Source: Microthrixaceae bacterium (lineage in GTDB: Bacteria > Actinomycetota > Acidimicrobiia > Acidimicrobiales > Acidimicrobilacustridaceae). Taken from it: 11,680 nt of DNA. Where the stretch lies: contig CANGMY010000029.1 in the NCBI GenBank assembly GCA_947455015.1, forward strand, positions 1 to 11,680, in the 5' to 3' direction. The position numbers and the translations under genes were made by a program. The notes under the pieces were generated by a model. That model saw only the letters and a list, made by a program, of their open reading frames with translations. It was not told the origin of the DNA and made no database searches. This document shows positions 1 to 7,692 of the stretch, one piece after another (the stretch's first letter is position 1; every line of letters starts with the position of its first letter).

Positions 1-578
1 CCAGTCATTTGGTAGAGCGGACGCACTTCAACGCCAGGCGCATGCATATCGAGCACGAAATAGCTGAGGCCCTTGTGCTTGGGCACATCAGGATTCGTAC
101 GCGTCAGCAGCATGCCGTAGTTCGAGGTGTGCGCAAGCGTGGTCCACACCTTCTGACCGTTGACGATCCATTCATCGCCATCACGAATCGCACGACTTGG
201 AATACCGGCAACATCAGAGCCGTGCGTTGGCTCCGAGAACAACTGACACCACACATCTTCGCCAGTGAAAATCTTGCGAATGTGCTTTTGCTTCAGCTCT
301 TCGCTGCCGTACGCAAGAACAGTTGGTGCTCCCATACCAATGCCAATCGGATTGATACGCAGATCTTCGTAGGTGACGCCATACGTCCGTAGGACGCCAT
401 CAATAACGGCTTGCTGGCCACGATTTCCCCCAAGGCCGCCGTACCCCTCAGGAAAATGCACCATGGCGAGACCGGCGTCGTACTGCTTGCCACGAAACGC
501 AAATTGATCGTCGAGGATGTCGCGGTTTTCCTCGACCAATTCCTCGGTGCGCTTCGCCAGATCCTGATCTTCGTACAT
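1..578 (-). CDS. Acyl-CoA dehydrogenase, N-terminal part (runs off left edge)
   Basis: This is the first 192 residues of a FAD-dependent acyl-CoA dehydrogenase, which introduces the alpha,beta double bond into an acyl-CoA and passes electrons to ETF, usually in fatty-acid or other acyl-CoA degradation. I translated the minus strand directly. The N-terminal helical domain includes FPEGYGGLGG (about residues 42-51). The middle beta-domain starts at QLFSEPTHGSDVAG (112-125), the classic flavin/substrate-binding signature, followed by WIVNGQKVWTT (137-147) and GLSYFVLDM (170-178). The C-terminal helical domain with the catalytic glutamate lies outside the window, so the substrate class cannot be assigned. 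The ATG at 578-576 is the only sensible start: an in-frame TAG lies four codons upstream, and a GAGGA ribosome-binding site (582-586, minus) sits just before it. The gene is divergent from cydA. The family call is secure; the exact substrate is unknown. Confidence 0.93.
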   Translation of the reverse strand, partial: MYEDQDLAKRTEELVEENRDILDDQFAFRGKQYDAGLAMVHFPEGYGGLGGNRGQQAVIDGVLRTYGVTYEDLRINPIGIGMGAPTVLAYGSEELKQKHIRKIFTGEDVWCQLFSEPTHGSDVAGIPSRAIRDGDEWIVNGQKVWTTLAHTSNYGMLLTRTNPDVPKHKGLSYFVLDMHAPGVEVRPLYQMT

Positions 579-816
579 GCGTCCTCGCAGCTAGTAGAGA
601 GTCAACTGCAGCGAGCGCTGGGTGCCTTGGCCGCCAACCCGCCACAGGACTGCATCGTGTCACTTGAAACGCTGCCTAACCAGCCAAAGGTGCTCACCAC
701 AACGCCGAATCGCGGGTACGAGACCGCGATTCAAGGAATCTCATGGGGGCTACCTCCAACTCACTACGATCAAGGCACCCCGGGCAGTCCGGACCAAGCG
801 GATTGAGAGCACCCGA
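579..816. other. Divergent intergenic region between acyl-CoA dehydrogenase and cydA
   Basis: This 238-bp spacer must hold the start signals of both the leftward dehydrogenase gene and the rightward cyd operon. I see no coding potential that resembles a protein family. The only notable structure is the inverted repeat at 707-732. A TACGAT at 765-770 could be a -10 hexamer for cydA but has no good -35 partner. I found no recognisable Rex, FNR/CRP or ArcA-like site. The cydA ribosome-binding site is weak (GAGAG at 805-809). Confidence 0.6.
707..732. repeat. Perfect 9-bp inverted repeat upstream of cydA
   Basis: GAATCGCGG (707-715) and CCGCGATTC (724-732) are exact reverse complements separated by 8 bases. 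The element lies 85 bp before the cydA start and 128 bp before the divergent dehydrogenase start. There is no T-run on either side, so it is not a standard intrinsic terminator. It could be an operator for a dimeric regulator or a hairpin in the cydA leader. Its function is inferred from position only. Confidence 0.6.
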
Positions 817-2226
817 ATGAGCGTCGAGCTTCTGCATCGGATCCAGTTCGCACTGACCGTCACGTTTCACTTCATCTTTCCGCCGCTCTCCCTTGGCGTG
901 GGTCTGATCCTCATCATTTTTGGGATCAGGGCCGTCCGCACCAAGGACCCCAAGTGGCGCCAGCTCTCGACCTTCTGGGTGAAGATCTACGGGCTCATCT
1001 TTGCGATGGGCATCGCCACCGGCATCGTCCAGGAATTCGAGTTCGGCACGAACTGGTCCCAGTACTCAAGGTTCGTCGGCAACATCTTCGGAAGCCTTCT
1101 TGCTGCGGAGGGAATCTTTGCCTTCATGCTTGAAGGCGGATTCCTCGGACTCATGCTTTTCGGCGGAACGCGTCTCGGAAACCGCATGTGGCTGTTCGCA
1201 ACCACCATGGTGGTCACCGGCGCAACCTTCAGCGCCACATGGATTGTCATGGCGAACTCCTGGATGCAGACACCACAAGGATTTGAAATCAGGGACGTCG
1301 GTCAAGGCCCACAAGCCTTTATGACAAGTTTCCAAGACGTCGTCTTCACGCCATCTTTCATTCCGCGCATCCTTCACGTGATTGCGGCCTGTTGGATGGT
1401 CGGCTCATCTCTAGTGCTCAGCGTTGGCGCCTATTACCTCCTGAAGAAACGACATGTTGAACTCGCGAAGACCATGATTCGCGTCGCACTACCGGTCTTC
1501 ACCGTGGTTGCTCTCTTACAGGTCGCCGTGTTTGGTGCAAACCAGGCCACCGAAGTCGCGACAAATCAGCCGGCCAAGTTGGCCGCAATGGAAGGCCTCT
1601 ACCAAACCGAATCCTGCGCACCGATGTTCCTGCTTGGTTGGACGAACCCGGACGAAGAAAAAACGACGGGAATTCATATTCCGTGCTTGCTTAGCTTCCT
1701 CACTGACAAGAGCTTCGACGGAACTGTCACCGGGCTCGAAGCAACGCCGCGTGAGGATTGGCCCAATACCAACCTTGTTTTTCAGGTGTACCACATCATG
1801 ATCAACCTAGGGATGCTGTTCATTGCGATCGGACTGGTTGCGTGCGGGTTCTGGGTGTGGAAGCGAAAGATTTGGAATCAGCGCTGGCTCCTTTGGATAC
1901 TCGTGTCCTCAGTTGTACTCACCGAAATCGCCACCGCTACAGGTTGGTGGACTGCAGAGTTCAGTCGCCAGCCTTGGATCGTCTGGCAGGTGCTTAAGAC
2001 AACCGATGCGTATTCGCCAAATGTTTCGTTCGGCCAGGTCGTCTTCTCAATCGCGATGTTCATCATTCTCTACATCATCGTGTTCGTGGTCTTCATTCGA
2101 CTTCTTGATCGACGGATCAAAGAAGGACCACCGCCACCGGTTGACGAAGGCGACACTGCTTCGCTCCCCGATTCGTTCGGCGAGATCTTTCGTCGTCGTT
2201 CACGAGTTTCAAGCGGAGGCGACTGA
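817..2226 (+). CDS. cydA: Cytochrome bd quinol oxidase subunit I (CydA)
   Basis: CydA is the haem-bearing subunit of cytochrome bd, a membrane terminal oxidase that oxidises quinol and reduces O2 to water with high oxygen affinity. The 469-residue protein shows the expected landmarks, with E. coli equivalents from memory: His18 (His19, high-spin haem ligand), Glu98 and Glu106 in AAEGIFAFMLEGG (Glu99, Glu107), His187 and Met328 (His186, Met393, axial ligands of b558), and Lys254 and Glu259 in AKLAAMEG (Lys252, Glu257, quinol site). The Q-loop after residue 240 lacks the long E. coli insertion, so this is the short-Q-loop type. Oddities are His326 where E. coli has Arg391 and SRQPW (383-387) instead of GRQPW. 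The frame is open upstream to 622, but MSVELLHRIQFALTVTFH matches the family N-terminus, so the ATG at 817 is chosen. First gene of cydABDC. Confidence 0.97.
   Translation: MSVELLHRIQFALTVTFHFIFPPLSLGVGLILIIFGIRAVRTKDPKWRQLSTFWVKIYGLIFAMGIATGIVQEFEFGTNWSQYSRFVGNIFGSLLAAEGIFAFMLEGGFLGLMLFGGTRLGNRMWLFATTMVVTGATFSATWIVMANSWMQTPQGFEIRDVGQGPQAFMTSFQDVVFTPSFIPRILHVIAACWMVGSSLVLSVGAYYLLKKRHVELAKTMIRVALPVFTVVALLQVAVFGANQATEVATNQPAKLAAMEGLYQTESCAPMFLLGWTNPDEEKTTGIHIPCLLSFLTDKSFDGTVTGLEATPREDWPNTNLVFQVYHIMINLGMLFIAIGLVACGFWVWKRKIWNQRWLLWILVSSVVLTEIATATGWWTAEFSRQPWIVWQVLKTTDAYSPNVSFGQVVFSIAMFIILYIIVFVVFIRLLDRRIKEGPPPPVDEGDTASLPDSFGEIFRRRSRVSSGGD
2215..2219 (+). promoter_or_regulatory. Ribosome-binding site of cydB
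   Basis: GGAGG lies inside the 3' end of cydA, nine bases before the cydB ATG. It fixes the cydB start and allows translation to be coupled to cydA. Confidence 0.7.
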
Positions 2227-2228
2227 TC

Positions 2229-3248
2229 ATGTGGCTGCAAACGACCTGGTACGTCCTCTACATCGCCATCATCAGCGGCTACGTCATTCTTGACGGATTC
2301 GATCTCGGCGTCGGGATGATTTCGCCGTTTATCGCCCACAACGATCATGACCGGCGCATCCTTCTGAATTCGATCGGCCCGGTATGGGACGGCAACGAGG
2401 TGTGGCTCGTGCTCGGCGGCGGTGCCCTCTTTGCCGCTTTCCCTCTCGTCTACGCGTCGCTGTTTAGCGGTTTTTACCTTGCGATGATGCTCGTACTGCT
2501 TGTACTCATCATGCGAACGGTGGCCATCGAATTCCGCTCGAAACGCCCCGAGGCATGGTGGCGGTCATTGTGGGACTGGACCTTCACCATTTCTTCCTTT
2601 GGCATCACGATCCTTCTAGGCGTTGCGCTCGGCAACGTGATCCGCGGTATCTCGCTCGACCAACAGGGCAACATGAACGTCAACCTTCTTGACCTTCTTA
2701 ATCCGTATTCGATCACGCTCGGCCTTGTTGCTGTCGCAATGCTTTGTCTCCACGGGGCAATCTTCCTGACCCAAAAAGCCGAGGGAGCCCTGCTCCAGCG
2801 CGTCAAGAACCTCATCCCGAAGTTGCTCATTGCGTTCTTCGTCTTAATGACCGTCCTCATCGTCTGGACACTTCTACGCAGCGAACAGTTCACACAGAAC
2901 TTCAAGGACCGCCCTTGGACGGTGGTCTTTCCGGTTCTTGCTTTCGTCGCAATCGTTTCTGCATGGCGCTTCGTCCGCCGGGGCGCCTATCTCAGTGCCT
3001 TCCTTGCCTCTGCAACGATGATTGCTCTTCTTCTCGGTGCAGTCGCGTGCGGGATGTATCCGGCCATGCTGCATTCGACGACGAACAGCGCCTACGACCT
3101 CACCGTTCAGAACGCTTCGGCCGCCAAAGAGACGCTCACAGTGATGTTTGTCATCGCGTTGATTGGCATGCCGTTCGTTCTGCTCTACACCGCCGGGGTG
3201 TACTACTTCTTCCGCGGCAAGGTTGAACTCGACGAAGAGAGTTACTGA
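2229..3248 (+). CDS. cydB: Cytochrome bd quinol oxidase subunit II (CydB)
   Basis: CydB is the partner subunit of CydA in the cytochrome bd oxidase. It supports the haem site and provides part of the proton and oxygen access route. The 339-residue product has the usual length and about eight to nine hydrophobic segments. Diagnostic stretches are the N-terminal LDGFDLGVGM (21-30), the hallmark GPVWDGNEVWLVLGGGALFAAFP (50-72), and the late TTNSAYDLTVQNAS region (284-297). The start is two bases after the cydA stop and is preceded by a strong GGAGG. The tight spacing means the two subunits are made from one transcript, as expected for a fixed-ratio complex. No truncation or missing motif was seen. 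The ORF ends 36 bp before cydD. Confidence 0.97.
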   Translation: MWLQTTWYVLYIAIISGYVILDGFDLGVGMISPFIAHNDHDRRILLNSIGPVWDGNEVWLVLGGGALFAAFPLVYASLFSGFYLAMMLVLLVLIMRTVAIEFRSKRPEAWWRSLWDWTFTISSFGITILLGVALGNVIRGISLDQQGNMNVNLLDLLNPYSITLGLVAVAMLCLHGAIFLTQKAEGALLQRVKNLIPKLLIAFFVLMTVLIVWTLLRSEQFTQNFKDRPWTVVFPVLAFVAIVSAWRFVRRGAYLSAFLASATMIALLLGAVACGMYPAMLHSTTNSAYDLTVQNASAAKETLTVMFVIALIGMPFVLLYTAGVYYFFRGKVELDEESY

Positions 3249-3284
3249 GCCCTGTCCTCAGCGCACGCGGTACCGTCACAACCC

Positions 3285-4928
3285 ATGAGCCCGAAGGAAC
3301 TCCTGTCACTTGTTCCGGGCGTGCGGGGCAGCCACCGCTTCGGTGTCGCCTTCGGGTTTCTTGGTTCTGCAGCGCTGATCGCGTGGACAATTGCGCTCGC
3401 ACGCTCAATTTCCGATCTCGTTGAAGGGCAATCACTAACACCGGCGCTTTTCGCACTCGCCGGAATCCTCGTTCTCCGGGTCGGGTTTCGTTTCACCAGT
3501 TCACAGTTCCTCGCAACATCGAGCAATCGCCTTCGATCCGGACTTCGATCACGACTCACTTCAGTCTGGGCCAACGATCAACACTCGCCGATGTCAGCGG
3601 GCACCGACAGCACGCTTCTGGGGCCAGGAGTCGATTCGCTCGACGAGTACGTCACGAAGTTTCTCCCAGCCCGCACGCTTGCAGCGCTCGTTCCTGTGCT
3701 CGTTTTTATCCTTGTCGGGTTTCTTGATCCGTGGTCCTTGCTTGTCTTGTTGTTCGCAGGTCCGATGCTGATTCTCTTGCTCGCCGTCATTGGTTCTCGA
3801 ACTCGAGTTCTGTCCGAACAACGATTCCGCGAGCTCGGATGGCTTCGCTCTTTCTACCTCGACATGGTTCGAGGCATTCCAACACTCAAGGTCTTCGGGC
3901 GCGCGACGGAGAGCATCGACACCATCGAAGAAATCAGCGATCGATTTAGCCGAACAACGATGAGCGTGCTTCGCACCGCGTTTCAAACTTCGCTCGTGAT
4001 CGAATGGGCAGCGACTGCAGCGACCGCACTTGTAGCGGTTCAGATCAGTCTCCGAATGGTTGACGGCAAGATCAGTTTTCCCGCCGCTCTCACCGTTCTC
4101 ATGTTGACACCCGAGTTCTTTGCTCCACTCCGGAACTTGGCAGTGGAGTACCACGCCGGACAAACGGGCAACGCCGTTCTTGCACAACTTCCCGATCTCA
4201 CCTTTCCGCTTCCCGATCCAACTTCGTGCGTTTCGAAACTCACTCCCTCCTCCTCGAGACCTCCTGCCATTCGTTTCGATCGCGTGAGCTTCCGCCACCC
4301 CGGCACCGATCAATTCGTCCTTGATGACGTTTCCTTCTCAATTGCAAGTGGTGAGACTGTTGTCCTCCTCGGGCCGAGCGGCGTCGGCAAAACCACTCTT
4401 CTCGAACTCCTCCAGGGAACACGTGAACCCACTTCAGGTCAGATCACGATTGACGGATCGCCGTTGACTGACCTTGACCACGAACTCTGGCGACGGCGGA
4501 TCACTTCTGTCCCTCAGAGCCCGTTCATGTTCAGCACCTCCGTCCACGACAACGTCGCACTTTCAAATCGCGAAGCGTCGATCTCCGAGATCATCGGCGC
4601 TCTTGACCTTGCATGTGCAACGGAGTTTGTCGCCGAACTCCCCTTCGGCATTGACTCGGCCATCGGTGAAGAAGGAACCACCTTGAGCGGAGGACAGCGT
4701 CAACGCTTAGCAATTGCTCGCGCCGTGCTCCGCGACGCGCCATTGGCGCTCCTCGACGAATTCACCGCGCATCTTGATCCCGAAACAGAGCGACAAGTGA
4801 TTGACTCCATAGACGGGTTCCTCTCGCAACGCACCGCCATCATCGTTGCGCATCGTGAGGCCACCGCAACGCTTGCCGACCGAACGTTTCGACTTGAGCA
4901 GGGCCGCCTGATCGAGGTGTCGCTATGA
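3285..4928 (+). CDS. cydD: Cysteine/glutathione ABC exporter subunit CydD
   Basis: CydD pairs with CydC as a heterodimeric ABC exporter. In E. coli the pair exports cysteine and glutathione and is required for cytochrome bd assembly. The 547-residue protein has an N-terminal transmembrane domain (to about 300) and a nucleotide-binding domain: Walker A GPSGVGKT (363-370), Q-loop Gln411, signature LSGGQ (467-471), Walker B LALLDE (487-492) and H-loop His523. LTPEFFAPLRNLAVEYHA (274-291) at the end of the transmembrane domain is typical of CydD and separates it from general exporters. After the Walker B glutamate comes Phe493, where Pro or Ala is usual. The gene follows cydB by 36 bp without a clear Shine-Dalgarno sequence and overlaps cydC by 4 bp (ATGA). 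The CydD call rests on this motif and on the operon order. Confidence 0.93.
   Translation: MSPKELLSLVPGVRGSHRFGVAFGFLGSAALIAWTIALARSISDLVEGQSLTPALFALAGILVLRVGFRFTSSQFLATSSNRLRSGLRSRLTSVWANDQHSPMSAGTDSTLLGPGVDSLDEYVTKFLPARTLAALVPVLVFILVGFLDPWSLLVLLFAGPMLILLLAVIGSRTRVLSEQRFRELGWLRSFYLDMVRGIPTLKVFGRATESIDTIEEISDRFSRTTMSVLRTAFQTSLVIEWAATAATALVAVQISLRMVDGKISFPAALTVLMLTPEFFAPLRNLAVEYHAGQTGNAVLAQLPDLTFPLPDPTSCVSKLTPSSSRPPAIRFDRVSFRHPGTDQFVLDDVSFSIASGETVVLLGPSGVGKTTLLELLQGTREPTSGQITIDGSPLTDLDHELWRRRITSVPQSPFMFSTSVHDNVALSNREASISEIIGALDLACATEFVAELPFGIDSAIGEEGTTLSGGQRQRLAIARAVLRDAPLALLDEFTAHLDPETERQVIDSIDGFLSQRTAIIVAHREATATLADRTFRLEQGRLIEVSL
4914..4919 (+). promoter_or_regulatory. Ribosome-binding site of cydC inside cydD
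   Basis: GAGGTG is five bases before the cydC ATG and inside the last codons of cydD. With the ATGA start/stop overlap it indicates translational coupling of the two transporter halves. Confidence 0.6.
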
Positions 4929-6598
4929 CATCAAAAATGACGGGACGGGATCTCTTTCAACGAGTGGGCAAGACCCGTCGCTGGGTCGCTCTTAGCTCGC
5001 TGCTCGGGGTCATCACCGTCGGTTCAGGCATCGGGCTGCTGGCAATGGCCATTTACCTGCTCACGCGTTCTGCAGTTCTTGGCGCGGCTGCGTCGCTCTC
5101 CCTCACCATTTTGGGAGTTCGATTCTTTGCTCTTACCCGGGTTGTGGGGCGATATTGCGAGCGCTATCTCGGGCACCTTGGAACATTCAGAGTCCTGACC
5201 AGACTCCGAGTCTGGCTGTTCGAACAACTCATCGAGACCGACGCGATCGTTCTCGCCAATCGACGACGCGGTGATGTTGTCACCGGAATCATTGACGACG
5301 TTGACACAATGCAAGATCGCCTCTTGCGGGTATCGAGTCCGCCCTTCGTCGCTGCTGGAACGTTGCTCATCGCAGTCGCTGCCCTACTTGTCATCAATGC
5401 CCGAAGTGCAGTGATCCTCACAGGATTCTTTCTGGTCGGCGCTCTCACACTCCCCCCACTCTTGTGGTCACGAACCCGTCTTCTCTCTTCTCAGGTTGTG
5501 CGGCTACGAGCGAAGCGACTGACCGAAGCAACCGAATTGATCGATGGACGCGAAACGCTCGTACTCTGGGGACGGACGGACCTCCTTGCGAACTCGCTTG
5601 CCTATTTCGATGCACAGGAGGCCGTTCTTACGCACAAGTTGACGCGCACTCGAGCGCTACTCGACGCCGCTGTGATCTCGCTGACTGGGCTGTGTGTTCT
5701 CACAATCGTCATCACACTTCGAGCAACATCGCTCTCAGTTTCAACTATTTGGTGGATCACTGCCGTACCGCTGATCGCGCTTGCATCTTTTGAGGCCCTC
5801 GGTCCGCTACTCGCTGCCCCAGACCACCGAGCACAGACCGACGCCGCGGCGAAACGAATCCTCACGATCGCAGATTCATCAGTTGCAACTTCAAAGCGGA
5901 TGACAAGCGAACTCGCTCCAGCTCAACCGACAACCACGCCAGCGATTGAGATTTCGGGTCTTTTCTTCTCGTACAACGAGAGTGCAAAAATTTTCTCAGA
6001 CCTGTCACTCACTATTCCTTTCGGCTCCACCGTTTCCATTTCAGCCCCTTCCGGAACTGGGAAATCCACCCTCTTAGAACTCCTCGTTGGGTTGCTCCCC
6101 TTCAGCGAAGGTTCAATAGCGATCGGTGGCTGCCGTCCAGCCGACCTCGCAAAACTGCAACGACCACTGATTGCTGCAGTGATGCAGCACGACCACGTCT
6201 TCGATACCACCGTCCGCGACAACCTTCTTGTTGGCGACGGAGACGCGACCGACCAACAACTTCTTGCTGCTTGCGCAACCGCCGGACTCTTGCCATTTCT
6301 CGAAACTCGACCTGGAGGCCTTGACGCCCCGATCGGGCCGAACGGCGATCTCCTAAGCGGTGGCGAACGCCAACGTCTCATGATTGCCCGAGCGCTTCTT
6401 GCCGACGCACCGATCCTCATCCTCGACGAGGCAACGGAACATTTGGAACCTGAACTTCGTGGAGATGTCATCGAAGCAGTACTCCGCTCGCGTGAAGGCC
6501 GGACCACACTCATACTTGCGCACGATGTCGATGCCATCTCACGTGCCGACGTTGCGTACGACCTGGTTGATGGAGTCGTCGTTCGGCGAGAACGTTAA
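4925..6598 (+). CDS. cydC: Cysteine/glutathione ABC exporter subunit CydC
   Basis: This is the second half of the CydDC transporter required for cytochrome bd maturation. The 557-residue protein has a membrane domain with the CydC-type stretch RVVGRYCERYLGHLGTFRVL (72-91), then an ATPase domain: Walker A APSGTGKS (374-381), Q-loop Gln421, signature LSGGE (477-481), Walker B ILILDE (497-502) and H-loop His533. Walker A begins with Ala rather than Gly, and the D-loop region reads ATEHLEPE instead of the common SALD type. Both are tolerated variants, and such asymmetry is common in heterodimeric exporters. Its ATG overlaps the cydD stop. Its TAA overlaps the stop of the convergent hydrolase gene. 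An ordinary exporter half is the alternative, but the operon context makes CydC the best reading. Confidence 0.93.
   Translation: MTSKMTGRDLFQRVGKTRRWVALSSLLGVITVGSGIGLLAMAIYLLTRSAVLGAAASLSLTILGVRFFALTRVVGRYCERYLGHLGTFRVLTRLRVWLFEQLIETDAIVLANRRRGDVVTGIIDDVDTMQDRLLRVSSPPFVAAGTLLIAVAALLVINARSAVILTGFFLVGALTLPPLLWSRTRLLSSQVVRLRAKRLTEATELIDGRETLVLWGRTDLLANSLAYFDAQEAVLTHKLTRTRALLDAAVISLTGLCVLTIVITLRATSLSVSTIWWITAVPLIALASFEALGPLLAAPDHRAQTDAAAKRILTIADSSVATSKRMTSELAPAQPTTTPAIEISGLFFSYNESAKIFSDLSLTIPFGSTVSISAPSGTGKSTLLELLVGLLPFSEGSIAIGGCRPADLAKLQRPLIAAVMQHDHVFDTTVRDNLLVGDGDATDQQLLAACATAGLLPFLETRPGGLDAPIGPNGDLLSGGERQRLMIARALLADAPILILDEATEHLEPELRGDVIEAVLRSREGRTTLILAHDVDAISRADVAYDLVDGVVVRRER
6595..6598. 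other. Shared TTAA: overlapping convergent stop codons
   Basis: The cydC stop TAA occupies 6596-6598. The hydrolase stop, read on the minus strand, occupies 6597-6595. The two genes therefore end inside one 4-bp palindrome with no room between them for an intrinsic terminator. I saw no strong hairpin plus T-run in the flanking coding sequence on either side. Confidence 0.85.
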
Positions 6599-7692
6599 CT
6601 GGCTACTAATTGAAGTGGTGGTATTGCCGCGCTTGCGTAGGTCGATGCTTCTGCAGATGCTGATCCACCGAGGCGCCAGGCGAAATTGAACGCGAGAAGT
6701 CTGGCAACCGATGGTGCTGTTTCCGTGCCCGTCACCGAACCGAGGTGAGACGCCCCCATCACGCTGACGAGCATCGCTTCGCCAGGATCATTCGAAACCA
6801 GCAACTCTGAGTTTTCAAATGGATTGATTTCGTCGTACTCGCCGTGAATCGCGAGCAGCGGTGGATCGTTCGTCGTGAACCACTCACCACCAAAGGTGTC
6901 GAAATCGCCTGAAATTGCCGCGACCGCACCCACCCGACTGTCGCTATAACGAGGTGCATACGCGGTAAGCAGCGCGGTGACAGCCCCATCGGAATGCCCC
7001 ACGAGGCCAACGGGACCAGGAGCAATCATTTCCGTCAATTGCGCGGGAGCATCTGGCCCAGTCATTGCTGTGATGAGAAACGAAAGATCGCGCGATTGTT
7101 CTGGAACGTCGTATTCATCCGGCGCGCCCTCAAACACCGTGCTTGACATCGGAAACTCCGGAGCCGCGACAACATAGCCATCGGCCGCGAGCTCATGAAG
7201 CAGCAGTGCATACGCGTCGGTTGAAATATCGAAACCGTGAGCGAACAGAATCAGTGGAGCAGGAATGTACGCAGGAGCATCGGGCGTTTCATCTGCGCTT
7301 GGCATCCCAGGTGTTGGGTAGCGGACGACCACGGTGAGCGGTCGACTCGCCAGTGCTTCTCGATCACCACGAGCAGGCGTGGTTCGAGTGAGATCGGTAA
7401 ACGTCATCACCGATACCCCCACCGCAGTTTGCTGATCCGGGCTTACGTAGTCAGAGAGTTTGGGACGCGCCACTGTCACCGAAGGCGTTGGCGTTGGCGC
7501 GGCGGTTCCGACAGTTGGACTGAGACTCTCGGCACCAGTCGACGTCGCGAATTCATGCGGACCGCCACCCCCAACACGCGCGGCAACGACGATGACACCG
7601 CCTGCGATCGCCAACAACACAACCACGCTCACGACGACGAGGGGCCATCGGGGGCGCTTCGGCGGGCTCGCTGCTTGGATGGGCACCCTCAC
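6595..7692 (-). CDS. Membrane-anchored alpha/beta hydrolase (chlorophyllase/PAF-acetylhydrolase-like)
   Basis: A 365-residue exported serine hydrolase. The basic N-terminus (PKRPRWP) is followed by one hydrophobic segment (about 18-39), which is a signal anchor or uncleaved signal. A Gly/Thr/Pro-rich linker (40-75) comes next, then an alpha/beta hydrolase domain outside the membrane. Visible landmarks are the oxyanion HGFD (152-155), the nucleophile elbow GHSDG with Ser234, Asp287 in HGEYDEINP, and His316 in ASHLG. These give a plausible Ser-Asp-His triad. RPLTVVVRYPTPG (117-129) followed by the HGF loop is typical of the chlorophyllase / platelet-activating-factor acetylhydrolase / dienelactone hydrolase-like group, so an ester or lipid substrate is likely but not identifiable. 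The start is GTG at 7692-7690 without a clear ribosome-binding site; a second GTG lies two codons downstream. A leaderless transcript is possible. It is divergent from the GT-C gene and convergent with cydC. Confidence 0.85.
   Translation of the reverse strand: MRVPIQAASPPKRPRWPLVVVSVVVLLAIAGGVIVVAARVGGGGPHEFATSTGAESLSPTVGTAAPTPTPSVTVARPKLSDYVSPDQQTAVGVSVMTFTDLTRTTPARGDREALASRPLTVVVRYPTPGMPSADETPDAPAYIPAPLILFAHGFDISTDAYALLLHELAADGYVVAAPEFPMSSTVFEGAPDEYDVPEQSRDLSFLITAMTGPDAPAQLTEMIAPGPVGLVGHSDGAVTALLTAYAPRYSDSRVGAVAAISGDFDTFGGEWFTTNDPPLLAIHGEYDEINPFENSELLVSNDPGEAMLVSVMGASHLGSVTGTETAPSVARLLAFNFAWRLGGSASAEASTYASAAIPPLQLVAS

Noticed and set aside
411..806. Open frame of 131 codons on the plus strand
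   Set aside because: It is mostly antisense to the acyl-CoA dehydrogenase, whose protein signatures are unmistakable. The translated product resembles nothing.
622..816. An extra 65 codons at the N-terminus of CydA, in frame and open
   Set aside because: The extra residues are Arg/Pro-rich and unlike any CydA. The ATG at 817 gives the conserved family N-terminus and leaves a normal intergenic region.
3268..3275. 8-bp palindrome CGGTACCG before cydD as an operator
   Set aside because: Too short and too likely by chance in this composition. There is no second copy nearby.
3594..4313. Open frame of 239 codons on the minus strand
   Set aside because: It lies wholly antisense to cydD, is rich in charged residues, and has no recognisable fold. 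It is a by-product of codon bias.
5923..6537. Open frame of 204 codons on the minus strand
   Set aside because: Antisense to the ATPase domain of cydC, with Ser/Arg-rich low-information sequence typical of a shadow frame.
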